Assembly: GCA_028023455.1 (NCBI GenBank)
Contig: JAQFVV010001070.1
Coordinates: forward strand, 54,026-118,025
Direction: 5' to 3'
DNA: 64,000 nt
DNA from: Epiperipatus broadwayi
Lineage: Eukaryota; Onychophora; Udeonychophora; Euonychophora; Peripatidae
Below are positions 47,271 through 59,850 of this stretch, one piece after another. The notes under the pieces are model-generated. The model was not told the DNA's origin and ran no database searches. It was given only the letters and a program-made list of their open reading frames with translations. Every line of letters starts with the position of its first letter. The first letter of the stretch is position 1. The position numbers and the translations under genes are program-made.

Positions 47271-50200
47271 TGGAACTGTTTGGTTTGCCATATTGTGCCA
47301 CTAGGTAATGCCACAGTACCCATCAAGAACCCCCATGAAGCATGTAAGCAATAAATTTCTATCCAAAAATAGCTGAAATTGATGTAAAATTAAAATACCT
47401 AAGCCAAGAAATCAAATAAATCGTTCTAAAATCAAAAAGAAATTGAAGAAACCACTATAAATACAAAAACAGAAATTTGTCAGATATATCAAATGCAACC
47501 CTTTCCCCATGAATGAAGAACTTGATCAAAAATAAATCAAATACAAAAACAAAAAACATCATGAATGCTACTTTCAAAAGCCTATGAAATAAAAGAAAAC
47601 CTATAATAAAAGCCTATGAAATTGAAGAATAACTATAATACTAAATCTCAAAAAAATTAATGAAGCCTATGAAATAAAACGAAGCTAAAAATGGCAGATG
47701 GTGAAAATGCAGGACATTTTAAAAAAATTTCTCTGACTTTCAACACCATTATATGAAGTATCAACAAACAAAAGCCTAATTAACTTACTTTTCAAAAATA
47801 TACTAAATTTCATAAATATTTTAAAAAATAAAAGACTTTCAACAGTAGTTTTGAACCTGTATATATTCCTTTATGATAAAACAAGGGAGGAGAAAGCATA
47901 TTTTACATTTGCAAATATTTCTGTGGGATATTCACAAAACTTAATAACAGACTAATACATATTAAGTAATTAAATACAGATAACAATGAGTGCATAACAA
48001 TCTATTATCACTTAGAATAGATTTCAAAGCAGCAATTTATATCAGCTAAAAAGCAACGAGAAAATTACACTGGAGATCTTCTAATTGTCTTTCCCAAAAA
48101 TTTATTAAATTCATTATTCTCTGCTTTGAAATTATGGCCTATCATAACATATGAATTTAGAAATGAAATAAAATAATTAGAATAGTAAATAGGCATGGCC
48201 ACAGATTATAGAAAGTTTAATGTTATAACTGATTACAGTTATAGTAAATATTATTTAAGAGTTACATTTATAGGCAAGACTGTAAGTAATTGAGAATTTA
48301 TAATTTAAGGAGTGTTCATTATAGCTAGATTCATTTAATTATTATAAGTTTTTAAAATATATTTATGGAGCTCTGTAGTGAAGAAATGTTACCAATTATC
48401 TTCCCAGCTGAGTTGTCCAGCATTTGTAATAGGCACTGGATGTTTGCAGCATAAAAATACATTTAAAAAAATGTTCAAATTTTGAGGCTATTGGAGCAAA
48501 ATTATTTAGAAAAGCTTATTCAAACAGATTGCAGCACACTTAACTAATAACAGCAGATTAAAGAAAGTCGATCAACAGTGGTTATTTGGTGGTTTAAAAA
48601 ATACAACAACAATGGCAGACTTTAATGGCAGGCTTTAGCAAACAATTATTTAAAGAAGATAGTTCTACAAAATATAACATCCCAATGCAATTTAAAATAG
48701 ACAAAAATAACATTAAAAGGCTTTTTGGAGCAAAATTATTTAGAGAAGCTTGTTCAAACAGATTGCAGCACACTTATCTAACAACAGTAGATATTACTTA
48801 AATTTCAGTGCATGTTTTTGAAATGTTGCATGAAAGTTTGTGCATGTTTAATATTGTATTCATCTGCATAAAAAATAAATTCCTATTAACACCATCAAAA
48901 AGTAAAAATAATCTCAACAACTTGTATTTCTAGAACTCCAAAATAATTAATATAACATAATAAAACTAAATAGGTATTTCAAAAGACTAGTTCAGTTACA
49001 GTTTGATTAAATTTATCAGGCTAAGCAATTAGCCCAAGAAATTATATTTTTTATGTGAAACATCTATTATATCACATTCCATTTTGCAAGTACAAGCTGT
49101 GATGTGTAATATGCTACAGTGCGATTATATTTATCTTTTTAAATCTTTAACTATCAATTTAATTCATTGTTTTCCTAAGAATCTCACATAACATCCATAT
49201 ATAACAAAATGTTTACGCAACTATTTATCAGTTTCTAATTTTAAAATTGCATGTAGGTTAAATGTTAATTTTAAAAATAACAAATTTTGTTTAAAGTGCA
49301 ATTTTCAATTCATTTAGGGATCACCTTTATTTTATTAAGATAAAAGAACTAAGTTAAGAAATTTAACAATAGAAAGCTAAATTTTATAATTTTAGCTTTC
49401 ATTCTCATATAACATACATATATAATGAAATGTTTACACAACTATTTATCAGTTTTAACTTCTAAAAATATGTGTAGGTTAAATGTTAATTTTAAAAATA
49501 ACAATTTTAGCATGCGTGATCGCATTTTCCACTTTAAAGAAATTGTTATTTTTAAAATTAACATTTAACCTACACATATTTTTAGAAGTTAAAAACTGAT
49601 AAATAGTTGTGTAAACATTTCATTATATATGTATGTTATACGAGATTCTTAAGAAAATAATGAATTAAATTGATAATTAAAGATTTAAAAAGATAAATAT
49701 AATCACACTGTAGCATATTACATGTCACAGTATGTACTTGCAAAAAGAAATGTGACATAATAGACATTTCACATAAAATATAATTGATTGGGCTGACAAA
49801 TTTAATCAAAATGTAATTGAACTAGTCTTTTGAAGTACCTGCTTAGTTTTATTATGACATTAATTATTTTGGAGTACTAGAAATACAAGTTATTGGGATT
49901 ATTTTTACTTTTTGACAGTGTTAATATGGATTTAATTTTTATGCAGATGAATACAATATTAAATATGTGCAAAATTTCAGCAACATTTCAAAAACCCATA
50001 CTGAAATTTAAGTAACATTAGCCGTTGTTAGTTAAGTGCACTGCAATCTGTATGAATAAGCTTCTCTAAATAATTTTGCTGCAATAAGCCTCAAAATTTG
50101 AACGTTCTTTTTGCCTATCTTAAATTGCATTAGGATGTTATATTTTACTGAACTACCTTTCTTAAATAATTGTTTGCTAAAGCCTACTGTTAAAGTCTGC

Positions 50201-51546
50201 CATTGTTATTGTAGTTTTTAAACCACCAAATAACCACCATTGATCTACCTTCTTTAATCTGCTGTTATTAGTTAAATGTGCTGCAATCTGTTTGAATAAG
50301 CTTCCCTAAATAATTTTGCTCTAAAAGCCTCAAAATTTGAATGTTCTTTTTAATGTATTTTTATGCTGCAAACATCCAATGTCTATTACAAATGCCTGAC
50401 AACTCAGCCTGAAAGATAATTAGTAATATTTTTTTTACCACAGAGCTCTATAAATATATTTTAAAAACTTATATTTAAATAAAGCTAGCTATAATGAATG
50501 TTCATTAAATTATAAATTCTCAATTACTTAGTCTTTTTAATAATTTTTCCTGTAACTGTAATCAGTTATAATTTTAACCTTTTTATAGTCTGTGGCTATG
50601 CCTATTTTCTATTCTAATTACTTTATTTCATTTTTAAATTCATGTGTTATGATGTGCCATAATTTCAAAGCTGAGAATAATTAATTGAATAAATTTTTGG
50701 GACACTGTTGGAAGCTTTTCGGTGTAGTGTTCTCATTGCTTTTTAACTGATATAAGTTGCTGCTCTGAAATCTATTTTAAGAAATAACAACTGATAGCTA
50801 TGCACTCATTGTTATATGTATTTAATTACTTAATATGTATTAGTATGTTTTTAAGGTTTGTGAATATCTCACAGGCATATTTGCAAATGTATAATGCCTG
50901 AAATATGCTTTCTCCTCCCTAGTTTCATCATAAAGGAATATATACAGATTCAAAACTACTATTGAAAGTCTTTTATTTTTTAAATATTGATGAAATTTAA
51001 TATATTTTTGAAAAGTAGGTTAATTAGGTTTTTGTTTGTTGATACTTCATGTAATGTTTTGATAGTCAAAGGATTTTTTTTTAAATGTCCTGCATTCCTG
51101 CCATCCAACATTTTTCACTTTGTTTTATTTCATAAGCTTTGTTAATTTTTTTTTTAGTATTATAGTTTTTCTTTTATTTCATAGGCTTTTATTATAGTTT
51201 TTCTTTTATTTCATAGGTTTTTGAAAATAGAATTCTTGTTTTTTTTTGTTTTTATAAATTATATTTGACTTATTTTTGATTGAATTCTTCATGTGGGTGG
51301 AGGGGTGATGTTTGACATGTTTGATCAATTTCTGTTTTTGTAATTTGTATTTTATAGTGGTTTTTTCAATTTCTTTTTGATTTTTATTTTAAAATGATTT
51401 GTTCAATTGTTTGCCTTAGGCATTTTAATTTTATGTTGATTTCAGTGATTTTTGGATAGAAATTTATCACTTGCATACTTCTTGGTTTTTTTTATGGATA
51501 CTGCAGTGTCAGCTAGTGGCACAGTATGGCTAACAAACCAGTACCA
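47271..51546. mobile_element. Giant foldback element, 4.28 kb inverted repeat
   Basis: The left arm 47271-49507 and right arm 49540-51546 are reverse complements at roughly 80% identity with indels, around a loop of about 32 bp. The terminal sequences match: TGGAACTGTTTGGTTTGCCA on the left, and TGGTACTGGTTTGTTAGCCA reading in from the right. TTTATT flanks both sides (47265-47270, 51547-51552), and the surrounding repeat is uninterrupted in copy A near 24570, which gives an empty site. The arms contain internal duplications (a unit with CAAACAGATTGCAGCACACT at 48.5 and 48.75 kb). The left arm has an extra segment of about 220 bp near the centre. No ORF over 60 codons, so it is non-autonomous. 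Confidence 0.85.
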
Positions 51547-52050
51547 TTTATTTTTATTGTATTAAAATATTTCATTTATCCTTTTGACCTATCTTTGTTC
51601 ATATGTTTCAGTAATCTGTGATAGAATTATAATATATATATATATAAATGTTGGCATTTCTCTAGAAATAATGTGTATAAGAAGTTGAAATGTCACATGT
51701 GCTATATGAATTGCTTGAAAGGATGTTTCTGAGGTATCTATGGTTTTACAGATTGGCTTGACTTTCAGGCTAAAAGATAGTTGTGATTGGATTGCAAGCA
51801 TGATATAACTCATTGGAAGCTTCATATACTTCCTGTTACTTACATATAATCTGAGTTATTTACTTATTTACATGTATTAAAATATATATTCAAACAGTAT
51901 TAGTAATTATAAGTGAAAACAAATAAATATATTAATATGTAAAATTTTATTATTTTTGTTTATTTGCTTGTTAAAATTAGTTTTAATTAAATAATGCTAT
52001 GTGGGAAAAAAATTATTTAATCATAAATGAGTAGATGTGAAAGAAATAAA
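51547..52050. repeat. Repeat block B4, right part (matches 24560-25090)
   Basis: Resumes homology to block A4 with CAGTAATCTGTGATAGAA and continues to about 52050. The ORF at 51589-51825 is not supported, because the other copy does not preserve it. Confidence 0.8.
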
Positions 52051-52067
52051 AACAACAATCGAAACTT

Positions 52068-52190
52068 TTGTAACAAACTCAATTACACTTTTGCATCCTA
52101 ATCCAAGAATATTGACAAAACATAATTATATGATATATACAATTTAACTGGCCTAATATATGGAATCTTCATAAAGTCTATTTTTGATAT
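52068..52190. repeat. Direct repeat L (matches 55333-55450)
   Basis: TTTTGTAACAAACTCAATTA leads to text with TTTTTGATATTTA, shared in the same orientation with 55.33-55.45 kb at moderate identity. The two copies bracket about 3.1 kb of degraded coding-like DNA. Confidence 0.6.
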
Positions 52191-52394
52191 TTATATTTTA
52201 ATATGTATGTTTTACTTTTCTTTTTCTGTAGATACTAAATTGGATGAAAATGGTTCTGAGGTCTTGAGACTATCAACTTGAATATTAAATGTAAATTAGA
52301 ATTGTATTATATATTACTTTAGTGTATTATATGTGATATACAGTAGTTATTTTTGTTTAGCTATGAATATAAAAAAATTATGATATAAAAGGTA

Positions 52395-54800
52395 CTAAAA
52401 AAAAAGAAATTTTTTGGGTGGTTCTGAATGTAGTTAAGATACTATGATGAGAATTCTTCAAGAACTTTGTGAAAAAATTGAGATATATCAGACTAAATTT
52501 ATGGAATCACAAGACTGAAATCACAAGCTATGTCTGATACTTGAGTTCAATAACTTAGGGCTGAGTTTGAAGAGTTTCAAGCCATGTTTTGTAGAAAATT
52601 TTCCAAAATCTCACACTGAATTTAATAAAAGATTTGAGAAATTTTCTGAGTTTAAAGAGTCTCATATTGAGTATTAAAACTTTCAAAGGCAAAAACTGGT
52701 TGAGAAAAAAAAACCAGGGTCCTCTGCAATGAAATAAAAGAATTTTGGAAGATAAATCTTTCATTCTTGATATTTACCAAAAATTTATGCAGGATTTAAC
52801 AGTTACTGTTAATCAGTATAAGGAAAATGTTCTTGTGATTATTGAAAATAAATGTCAGCATGTAGCTGATAAATCTTTTCCTGATATCAATTACCTATCT
52901 AGAAAAATAAACAGCAAATAGATACAAATATACTAGGCCATGAAGTGCTGTTTTGATAATGTGGAAGCACAAATAAAACAGATTAAAGTCAAGATGATAG
53001 AAATTAATGAAACAGAAGTGGTTATAGATACTTATCTAAAAATCTTTGTAAGTCAGATTTCCAATATTCTTTATTGCTAACTGGAATAGAAAATATGAAA
53101 ACCAAAAGAGATGATAAGCATAATAGATAAATACAAATTTTAATTTAATCAATGACAGTAAATAGTAATTGTCAAGTACGAAGGTTTATTTTATTAAATG
53201 TCAAAGCATCGGCTGGGAAGTTAACCCCAGGACAACTGCTTGTAAGGCAGCTGTGCTAACCACTCAACCAATGTCAAGTATGAGTTTAAAAGACTAGGTT
53301 GAAGATTTGATACAACAACTATGTAAAAAGAATGACCACCTTGTGATAATGAAAAATAATATGACAGGAATAAACAATAGTGGAAATTAAGTTAATGATA
53401 ACACAAAAACCATAAATTTCCATCATCATGTAAAAGAAAGAAATAAAAAGCAAAGATATAAGAATTATGTCCAAGACAAGGTTAAGAATATGGATTCAAA
53501 TATTGTAAAGAATAAAAGTAATGAAATGACAATGACCTTACAGGATGTTATTGCAAATGAGTGTATATGACAAAACAATTTAAATGCATCTAAATTTATA
53601 AATATAAAAATATTCAAAAGTGTATACAATGAAATCCCTGCATAATATTTAAATGTTGAATGAGTTATACTTATTAAGTAAAATTATTAAGCAAGAGAAA
53701 TTAGCCATCACCAGTAACCATCTTTAGGAAACAGCCAATGATGAGTGATCATTACTTTATAGGCCACAAACATATAGAAATTATAAACACAGTTTTATGG
53801 CTAATTTTTGTAATGAAGAGAAGCAAGATTGTGTATACCATCAGATTAGAAAGGAAAGATATCATGCTAGTAAAGGAAGATATACCCAATTCTTCAGATG
53901 TCACACTGCTAGATTGAAGATGTTAACTGCATTTTCCTTATTTGAGATACATATCATTAGGATAATTGAGAGGAATTTATCTTGTCATTTTAGAACAAAT
54001 TTTAATAGTTACTGATCATTATATAATAGAAAAAGTATCTGGAGATTTAGACACATTAGAAGCCCCTAAAATGCTTAGAAAACCATCATAAATTTTGAAA
54101 AGAGGCATCTCATTATTAAGTGGCCAATGTTAATTATCAATGTACAAGAACATGTTATGAGACTAATCTACCAAAAAGGGTGACTACTACATATTCCATG
54201 AAAAAATTCCCCCATTTCCATTAATCAAATTATAGAAGAAACAGTGAAGGATCATCTAGGAATGTATCATCTGACTGATATGATGTTAGATACATTTATT
54301 AAAACATCCCTAAGCTAAACCTAATATTCATATATATGGAACTAATAGGGACCTTGTTGAAATGTTTATTACTGCAAGGACTTGGAGATAATTTAGAAAT
54401 GAACTCAAGAATGATGGAGTTAAACCCTATGAATTTAAATCCAAAACCATATTTGAGCATCTGAGTAATAAAAAGTGTCATAATTATATGAAGTATAATT
54501 TTTTTTAAAAATAGTGACAAAAAGTTACTTTTAATGAAGTAAAAATAGATATGAAAAATTAATGTAAATTATCTAAACCAAAATATTAATAGGGATGTTG
54601 ATCTGGTTGTTGGTAAAAAATTATTTTAAAAAGATGAGTATAGCTTAGAAGAAAATTCCATTGTGAGTTTAGATAACAAAGATAAAAATGTATCTCTGGA
54701 TATGAGATTTCCCAAATTGAAGTGCTTGTATTTTTATAAAGTATATAATTTTAAGTATGAGTATTTTCAACTTGAATACAACAATTTTATTTTGTCATAG
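52395..54800 (+). pseudogene. Degraded coding-like region, family not recognised
   Basis: Plus-strand sequence has a codon-like texture in broken frames, for example EFEEFQAMFCRKFSKISH near 52560-52620, the open piece 53797-54015, and KPYEFKSKTIFEHLSNKKCH near 54420-54480. Stops and shifts are frequent. I cannot name a family. A transposon ORF bounded by the direct repeats at 52.1 and 55.4 kb is a reasonable guess. A SINE lies inside it. Confidence 0.3.
53182..53271 (-). mobile_element. tRNA-derived SINE with target duplication
   Basis: On the minus strand: GGTTGAGTGGTTAGCACAGC as A box, GGGTTAACTTCCC as a degraded B box, and an anticodon-loop-like CTTACAA. Flanks TGTCAAGTACGA (53170-53181) and TGTCAAGTATGA (53272-53283) are target-site duplications. 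Related to the other SINEs here, with more substitutions. Confidence 0.8.
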
Positions 54801-55332
54801 CATAGATAAAAGTTTAAAATATTGGAACCTACAGAAATGATGCATGAAGTAAAGCTAAGAAATGTTTGAATGCACTATATTATACTACATTGGATGTAAA
54901 CTTTCTAAATGAATTTGATAATTCCAATGTAATGAAATAGGATAATGAATTAAACACACTATTTTTATTTTATGACACAAGACATACAGTTAGTAAAATT
55001 AAGAATTAGCTTATTACAATTCTACCATAACAGATACAAAGTGCTGTAGATCTAATGACAAGTGTTTGATGCATAATAAAAATTATGGTCATAATTTTAT
55101 AAGATAGCAATAAACTATATTTTATGGTGTTTAAAATATGAACATATCATTCAAAATTTTAGAGCACAGTATGATGCCATTGCCAATTTTCTTATCAGAT
55201 AGTACTTAAGAATAAAGCCTAAACATTCTAATAGAAGTCATCTCTATAAAAATCTATTCTATTGATGGTCAATAGAGTAATAAAGATAATATATGCAATT
55301 AAAATCTTTCTGTCTACAAGGCTGCCATTGCT

Positions 55333-55517
55333 CTCTTTTGTAACAAACTCACAATTATAGTTTTGCATCCCAATCCATGGATATTGGTGACATTTTTCAT
55401 TTGATATTTGCAATTTAGCTGGCCCAATTAGTGGAGCCTCACAAGACATATTTTTGATATTTACAATTTCGCTGGCCCAATTAGTGGAGCCTCACAAGAC
55501 ATATTTTTGATATTTAC
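55333..55517. repeat. Direct repeat R with 53 bp tandem duplication
   Basis: Matches 52068-52190. Its second half (CTGGCCCAATTAGTGGAGCC onwards) is repeated once with a 53 bp period at 55419 and 55472, nearly unchanged. A CA microsatellite follows at about 55518-55535. The 73-codon minus ORF is incidental. Confidence 0.75.
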
Positions 55518-55529
55518 AACACACACACA

Positions 55530-56016
55530 CACACGTGAATATATTTAAATCTTTAAATGATATAATTAAAAACAAGCATACATATTTTGATAATTTTATA
55601 CTTGAATATTGTTTATGACCTTTTGGAATAAGTGTAAATAAATTCAGATCAAATATACAATTATAAATATTAATTATTTAGTCACATAAACTACATTTTA
55701 TGCAACAGAGATGATATTTTATTGTTTTTTATATACATTAGTAAAGAGATTTTTCTCATCATGGTTTTGCAGTTTGAGTAAAATTTACATTGGAGTGAGA
55801 GAATCTTAGATTTTGTATGCATGTTAAGGAAATATAATACTGCATATGATATGTAAGTTTTAAAAACAAATGTACTTATATGATAACCATGAAATGTACT
55901 TGGCATAATAATGTTTCTGGTGAATGTATAACAATATTTATTTTATATTAAGTAGAAAGAATATTAAGCAAATATTTTATACAGAAGAAAATAACAAAGT
56001 ATATGTACAATTCTTG
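55530..56016. other. Short dispersed repeat, then nothing recognised
   Basis: 55530-55600 matches 37720-37800. The rest is AT-rich with a 71-codon minus ORF (55691-55906) lacking any domain. Confidence 0.5.
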
Positions 56017-56281
56017 GAAATTATTCTACACGAATAAAGTGTGATAAACAGAGCAGCCAAAATGCAAAAAACATTAATTATAAACAACAATTTGCCATGC
56101 ACTTTTGGTACTGTATACCAGAATCATGGTGACATATTGGAGTCACCATGATTCTAGTATATATGTCACTATGATTCTGGTATACAATACCAAAAGCACT
56201 TGCAAATTGTTGCTTATAATTAATGTTTTTTGCATTTTGGCTGCTCTGTTTATCACACTTTATTCATGTAGAATAATTTTC
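56017..56281. repeat. Foldback hairpin, 265 bp, GATAAACAGAGC near ends
   Basis: The arms are near-complementary from GAAATTATTCTACACGAATA to its partner at the right end. GTATACCAGAATCATGGTGA occurs three times near the centre in alternating orientation. A 61-codon ORF lies over the right half and is not a gene. It shares the GATAAACAGAGC word with the next hairpin. Confidence 0.85.
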
Positions 56282-56869
56282 ATTATCTGACAGAGTTTTT
56301 ATATTATTTATTTTAATTCTTAGAAATATAACATGGTTTTTACTTTAAAGAAAATAAAATTAAATAGCACAACAGAACAAATGTTTCATAGAATATTTAA
56401 GTGATAGACTAATTTTGTTTAATTTATAAGAAATATTATGATTATTAAAATTAGTTTGCCATAATTATATAAAATTTCTCCTCAGGTTCATAAATAAAGC
56501 ATTTAACAAATTAATTTAGAAAGAATGACAATAACTGATAGGTATGGTAAAATGTGTTAATATTAAGCAAACATCTTCAATTCACTTTACATGATTATAT
56601 AAACATTTGTATGGAAATATACATTTAATTTAACTGATGTAAGTAGTTTTCAATATATTTATTTATTTAAATCATTTTTGCAAAATAATGTATGAGTAAA
56701 ATTCTAAGTGAATAAATATGGGTAACTAGGTTTAGAATAAGTGAAAATGAGAGAGTAGAATGTTGTACACATTAGGTTACTTATTTAGTTAACCATTGTT
56801 AATTTATTTCTTGTTTTATTATTAATTTAATTAGTATCACATGATCACATTTCCTATACTAGCACATTA
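56282..56869. other. No gene recognised
   Basis: AT-rich spacer between the two hairpins. Confidence 0.5.
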
Positions 56870-57069
56870 ATTGTTGATAAACAGAGCAAAACTCTCCATA
56901 CAGTATTGCCACCTGTGCTAAACAGAGTAATCAATGGATGCCAGAAGGCTTGTGCATAAAATCCCTATCTAATGCCTACTCATCCAATATCCCAAGACTA
57001 GTTTCTGGCTTGTGGCCTTCATCAGGTGGCAATACTGTATGGAGAGTTTTGCTCTGTTTATCAACAATT
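56870..57069. repeat. Foldback hairpin, 200 bp, 46 bp arms
   Basis: The arms 56870-56915 and 57023-57069 are nearly perfect complements (ATTGTTGATAAACAGAGCAA outward end). TTTAATTAGTAT flanks both sides (about 56827 and 57068) and may be the target duplication. The loop of about 107 bp includes CTAGTTTCTGGCTTGTGGCC, which recurs in decayed form near 61012. Confidence 0.85.
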
Positions 57070-57900
57070 TAATTAGTATTATATTTTACATCATGTATAT
57101 TCTGCAATAAAAATATGTTATTGTTATTAATTCCTATGGTGGTCTTTGGTCTCAATTTTACTTCTGCACTTATTTTTATTTTGAATCTAATGCACATCTG
57201 TTAATGACTGAAGTTGTGTTGAGGTAATGGGTTCATCATATTCTCTTTATTATCATTAACATACATTCAATATTTTTATTATGCTTTGCAGTTCTAGTAT
57301 TCTGACTGTCAAGATAATGCAAATAGATAAGAAAAGTATCATGAAATTGCAATAAGTAAGTATCCTGACTTGCATGGTACCCAAAATAAAGGAATGGTTG
57401 CATGTTCTAATGAATTGGGATCATTTTTCAATTCATACATTATATAATATTAGTGATTGCCATATGTGAGAATGAGAGTATTTTTTATTTATTATTATGT
57501 ATTAGAACCCATAACTATATATATATATCATCTCTACTATTGCAAATTGTGGTTCTCTCACTGCATCACTATGTTCAATATTTTTGTGCTTCACATCATT
57601 ACACACTAACTGAGACATATATATGTAAATAGATAGGTAGATATAATTTCAATGGATAGATAGATAGACAGATATATAGAAAGATAATCACATAAATAGG
57701 CAGATAAGTAGATAAATAGCTGGTGAATTGGAGTATTCTTTTCAAATTTATTTAAGTAGTTGTCAATACAGAGAATAATTTAAGGATCAAGTATTATATT
57801 TTATATTAGTGAAATAGTAATGTCAAGTAAATATCATGTAAAAGGTTACATTTTATTTTAGCCTATGTATAGCAACACACACACTAGTTATTGTTTTAAA
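57070..57900. other. No gene recognised; GATA tract at 57616-57722
   Basis: AT-rich, with TAGATAGATAGACAGATA-type simple repeats. No ORF. Confidence 0.55.
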
Positions 57901-57904
57901 AGGC

Positions 57905-58246
57905 GTAACAACGTGGATCTTACAAGTTGATCATCTTTTCTCTCCCCACGGATAAACAACAAGTGATTCTCACAAGAAATTATCATCTTTGTTCAGGCAG
58001 TCAACAACTGATCTTCTACGGGAAATCTATTATTTTTTCTCTCCCCACTGACAGACATTACGTGATTTTTACACAAAAGGTTTACACGTTTCAGAGCATA
58101 GACTGGAAAAGGCTGAGGTTTATAGAACTGCGTTCTTTTTGATTTGGATTTTCTCACAAATTTTGTCATCATAGAATGCTGGAAATTAACTGTTCTGTGG
58201 ATATAATTCCTCTTAGATCAAACATTTGGAATAATAACAGCTCGGG
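57905..58246 (+). other. Exon-like island ending in a 5' splice-site motif
   Basis: GC-richer than its surroundings and apparently single-copy in this window. It ends at CAGCTCGGGTAAGTAC, a strong GTAAGT donor (intron would start at 58246 or 58247). An open plus-strand stretch of 71 codons (57927-58142) contains two related segments, IIFSLPTDKQQVI and IIFSLPTDRHYVI, from an approximately 100 bp duplication. That ORF stops about 100 bp before the donor, so if this is an exon it may be a 5' UTR exon. No domain, TATA box or acceptor is convincing. Confidence 0.25.
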
Positions 58247-58249
58247 TAA

Positions 58250-59610
58250 GTACATGAAAACAAGTGTCTTGAGATTATAGAACAGAGTGGTTTTGAAGAA
58301 AAAAAACAAGGGACCCGCTTTAATAGGAAACAAGAAAGTGAGAGTGGTTTTAGGAACATCTAACTATATTCCTCCTCTCAACAATAGATGACCATTGTAT
58401 TCAACCAACTTCTTAGTCTTATTAATCAAAGAAAAATAATTCTTTTTTCTTAATATTTTTCTCATTCCATATAAATAAAGCATAGAAAAAATTTAAAGCA
58501 AAAATAATATTATGATCAAGCATTAAAATATAATTATATTTCCATTTTTTTTTATCAAAATATTTTTGTACATGTCAGAAAATCAGATAAAGTAGGTTTT
58601 TTTCTTATATTTAAAACATTACAAATTAATTAAACGATATTATTTAATTTTAATTGCAATAAATACTAGAATTTTGTCTCATATTTGAATGTTTTATTTA
58701 ATAAATTATAAAACAGCAATATATTTTTATGGAATAGAATTATATCCAAGAAACTACATTGCTTTTTAAATGTTTACTCTTTTTCTAATTAATAATTTAT
58801 AACAATTTTTTTTTCTAAAACAAAACAATTATTGTTACTATGTTAACTCATACATTAAATTTATATATATTTTTCATTAATTACATTACTATGCAATTGT
58901 AATGATGTCATTATTATATACGCTACATATGTGTTTATTGGTACAGAGGATATTGACATTGTCTTATGTATTTAGTAAGTTTTGTGTGGTATATTTTAGA
59001 GATACACATTTTGATTCATATCCATATTACACTGAAGAATTTTATATGTATTCTCTTGATTTTGGAATATAAGTTTGATTAGAATAAATTATTTTTTGAA
59101 TTATAATATTTTTAGAAGTACTCCAAATATTTAAAAATTAGGTGATGTCATTATTTTAGTAATTTATATGATGACCATCTGGTGACTTTTTAAATATATA
59201 TATTTAGAAATACATGAATACATAAACATGCAATGTTTATGCATGTGACTATGATAAGACCCATGATTGGAATATGGGCTAGTGTGAACTGTGAGTAATA
59301 TCCCAAAGCAATATATATGTGCATTTATACCAAATTTAGTTTTGTCATATCAACTAACTGATATACCTTGGTCAACTAAATGCTCCATGGATTCATTAAA
59401 AATTCCCCATTTATTGGACTTAAATTACTAATAAAAGTTGAAATATTTGTAGGCATCTATGCTACAGGTTTTACCAGTAAATTATCTTTCTATATACAAA
59501 TAAGTGGCTAAACATTTTAAGAAGGCTAATGTCTAAATGTAAGATTCTAGATGATAAATATAGTGGCATACTCTGGTGATGGATGTTGGCTATGCATGCA
59601 ATTTCAGCAG
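58250..59610. other. No gene recognised
   Basis: AT-rich non-coding DNA with a small imperfect palindrome near 59220-59245 (CATAAACATGCAATGTTTAT). Confidence 0.5.
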
Positions 59611-59615
59611 ATTGT

Positions 59616-59850
59616 TATAATAGATAGATAACATATGTAAGATGAATAGGTGGGTGAGTACACTAATATACAGATGTATAAATAGATGATAGATGTATAG
59701 ATAAAAATGGTTGGAGTTATATTAATAATAAATAAGTAGATAAATGATTAGATTTTCTAAATAAATGATATATAGAAAATAAATGTGTGGGTAAATGAAT
59801 CTATACAGATAGAAAAACAATAAGATAATTTTATAAATGTGATAGAAAAA
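59616..59850. repeat. GATA-like imperfect microsatellite
   Basis: Interrupted runs of TAGATA and AGATGA-type words. Non-coding. Confidence 0.75.

Noticed and set aside
52555-52764. 69-residue minus ORF
   Set aside because: Opposite strand of a decayed plus-strand coding-like region; low complexity.
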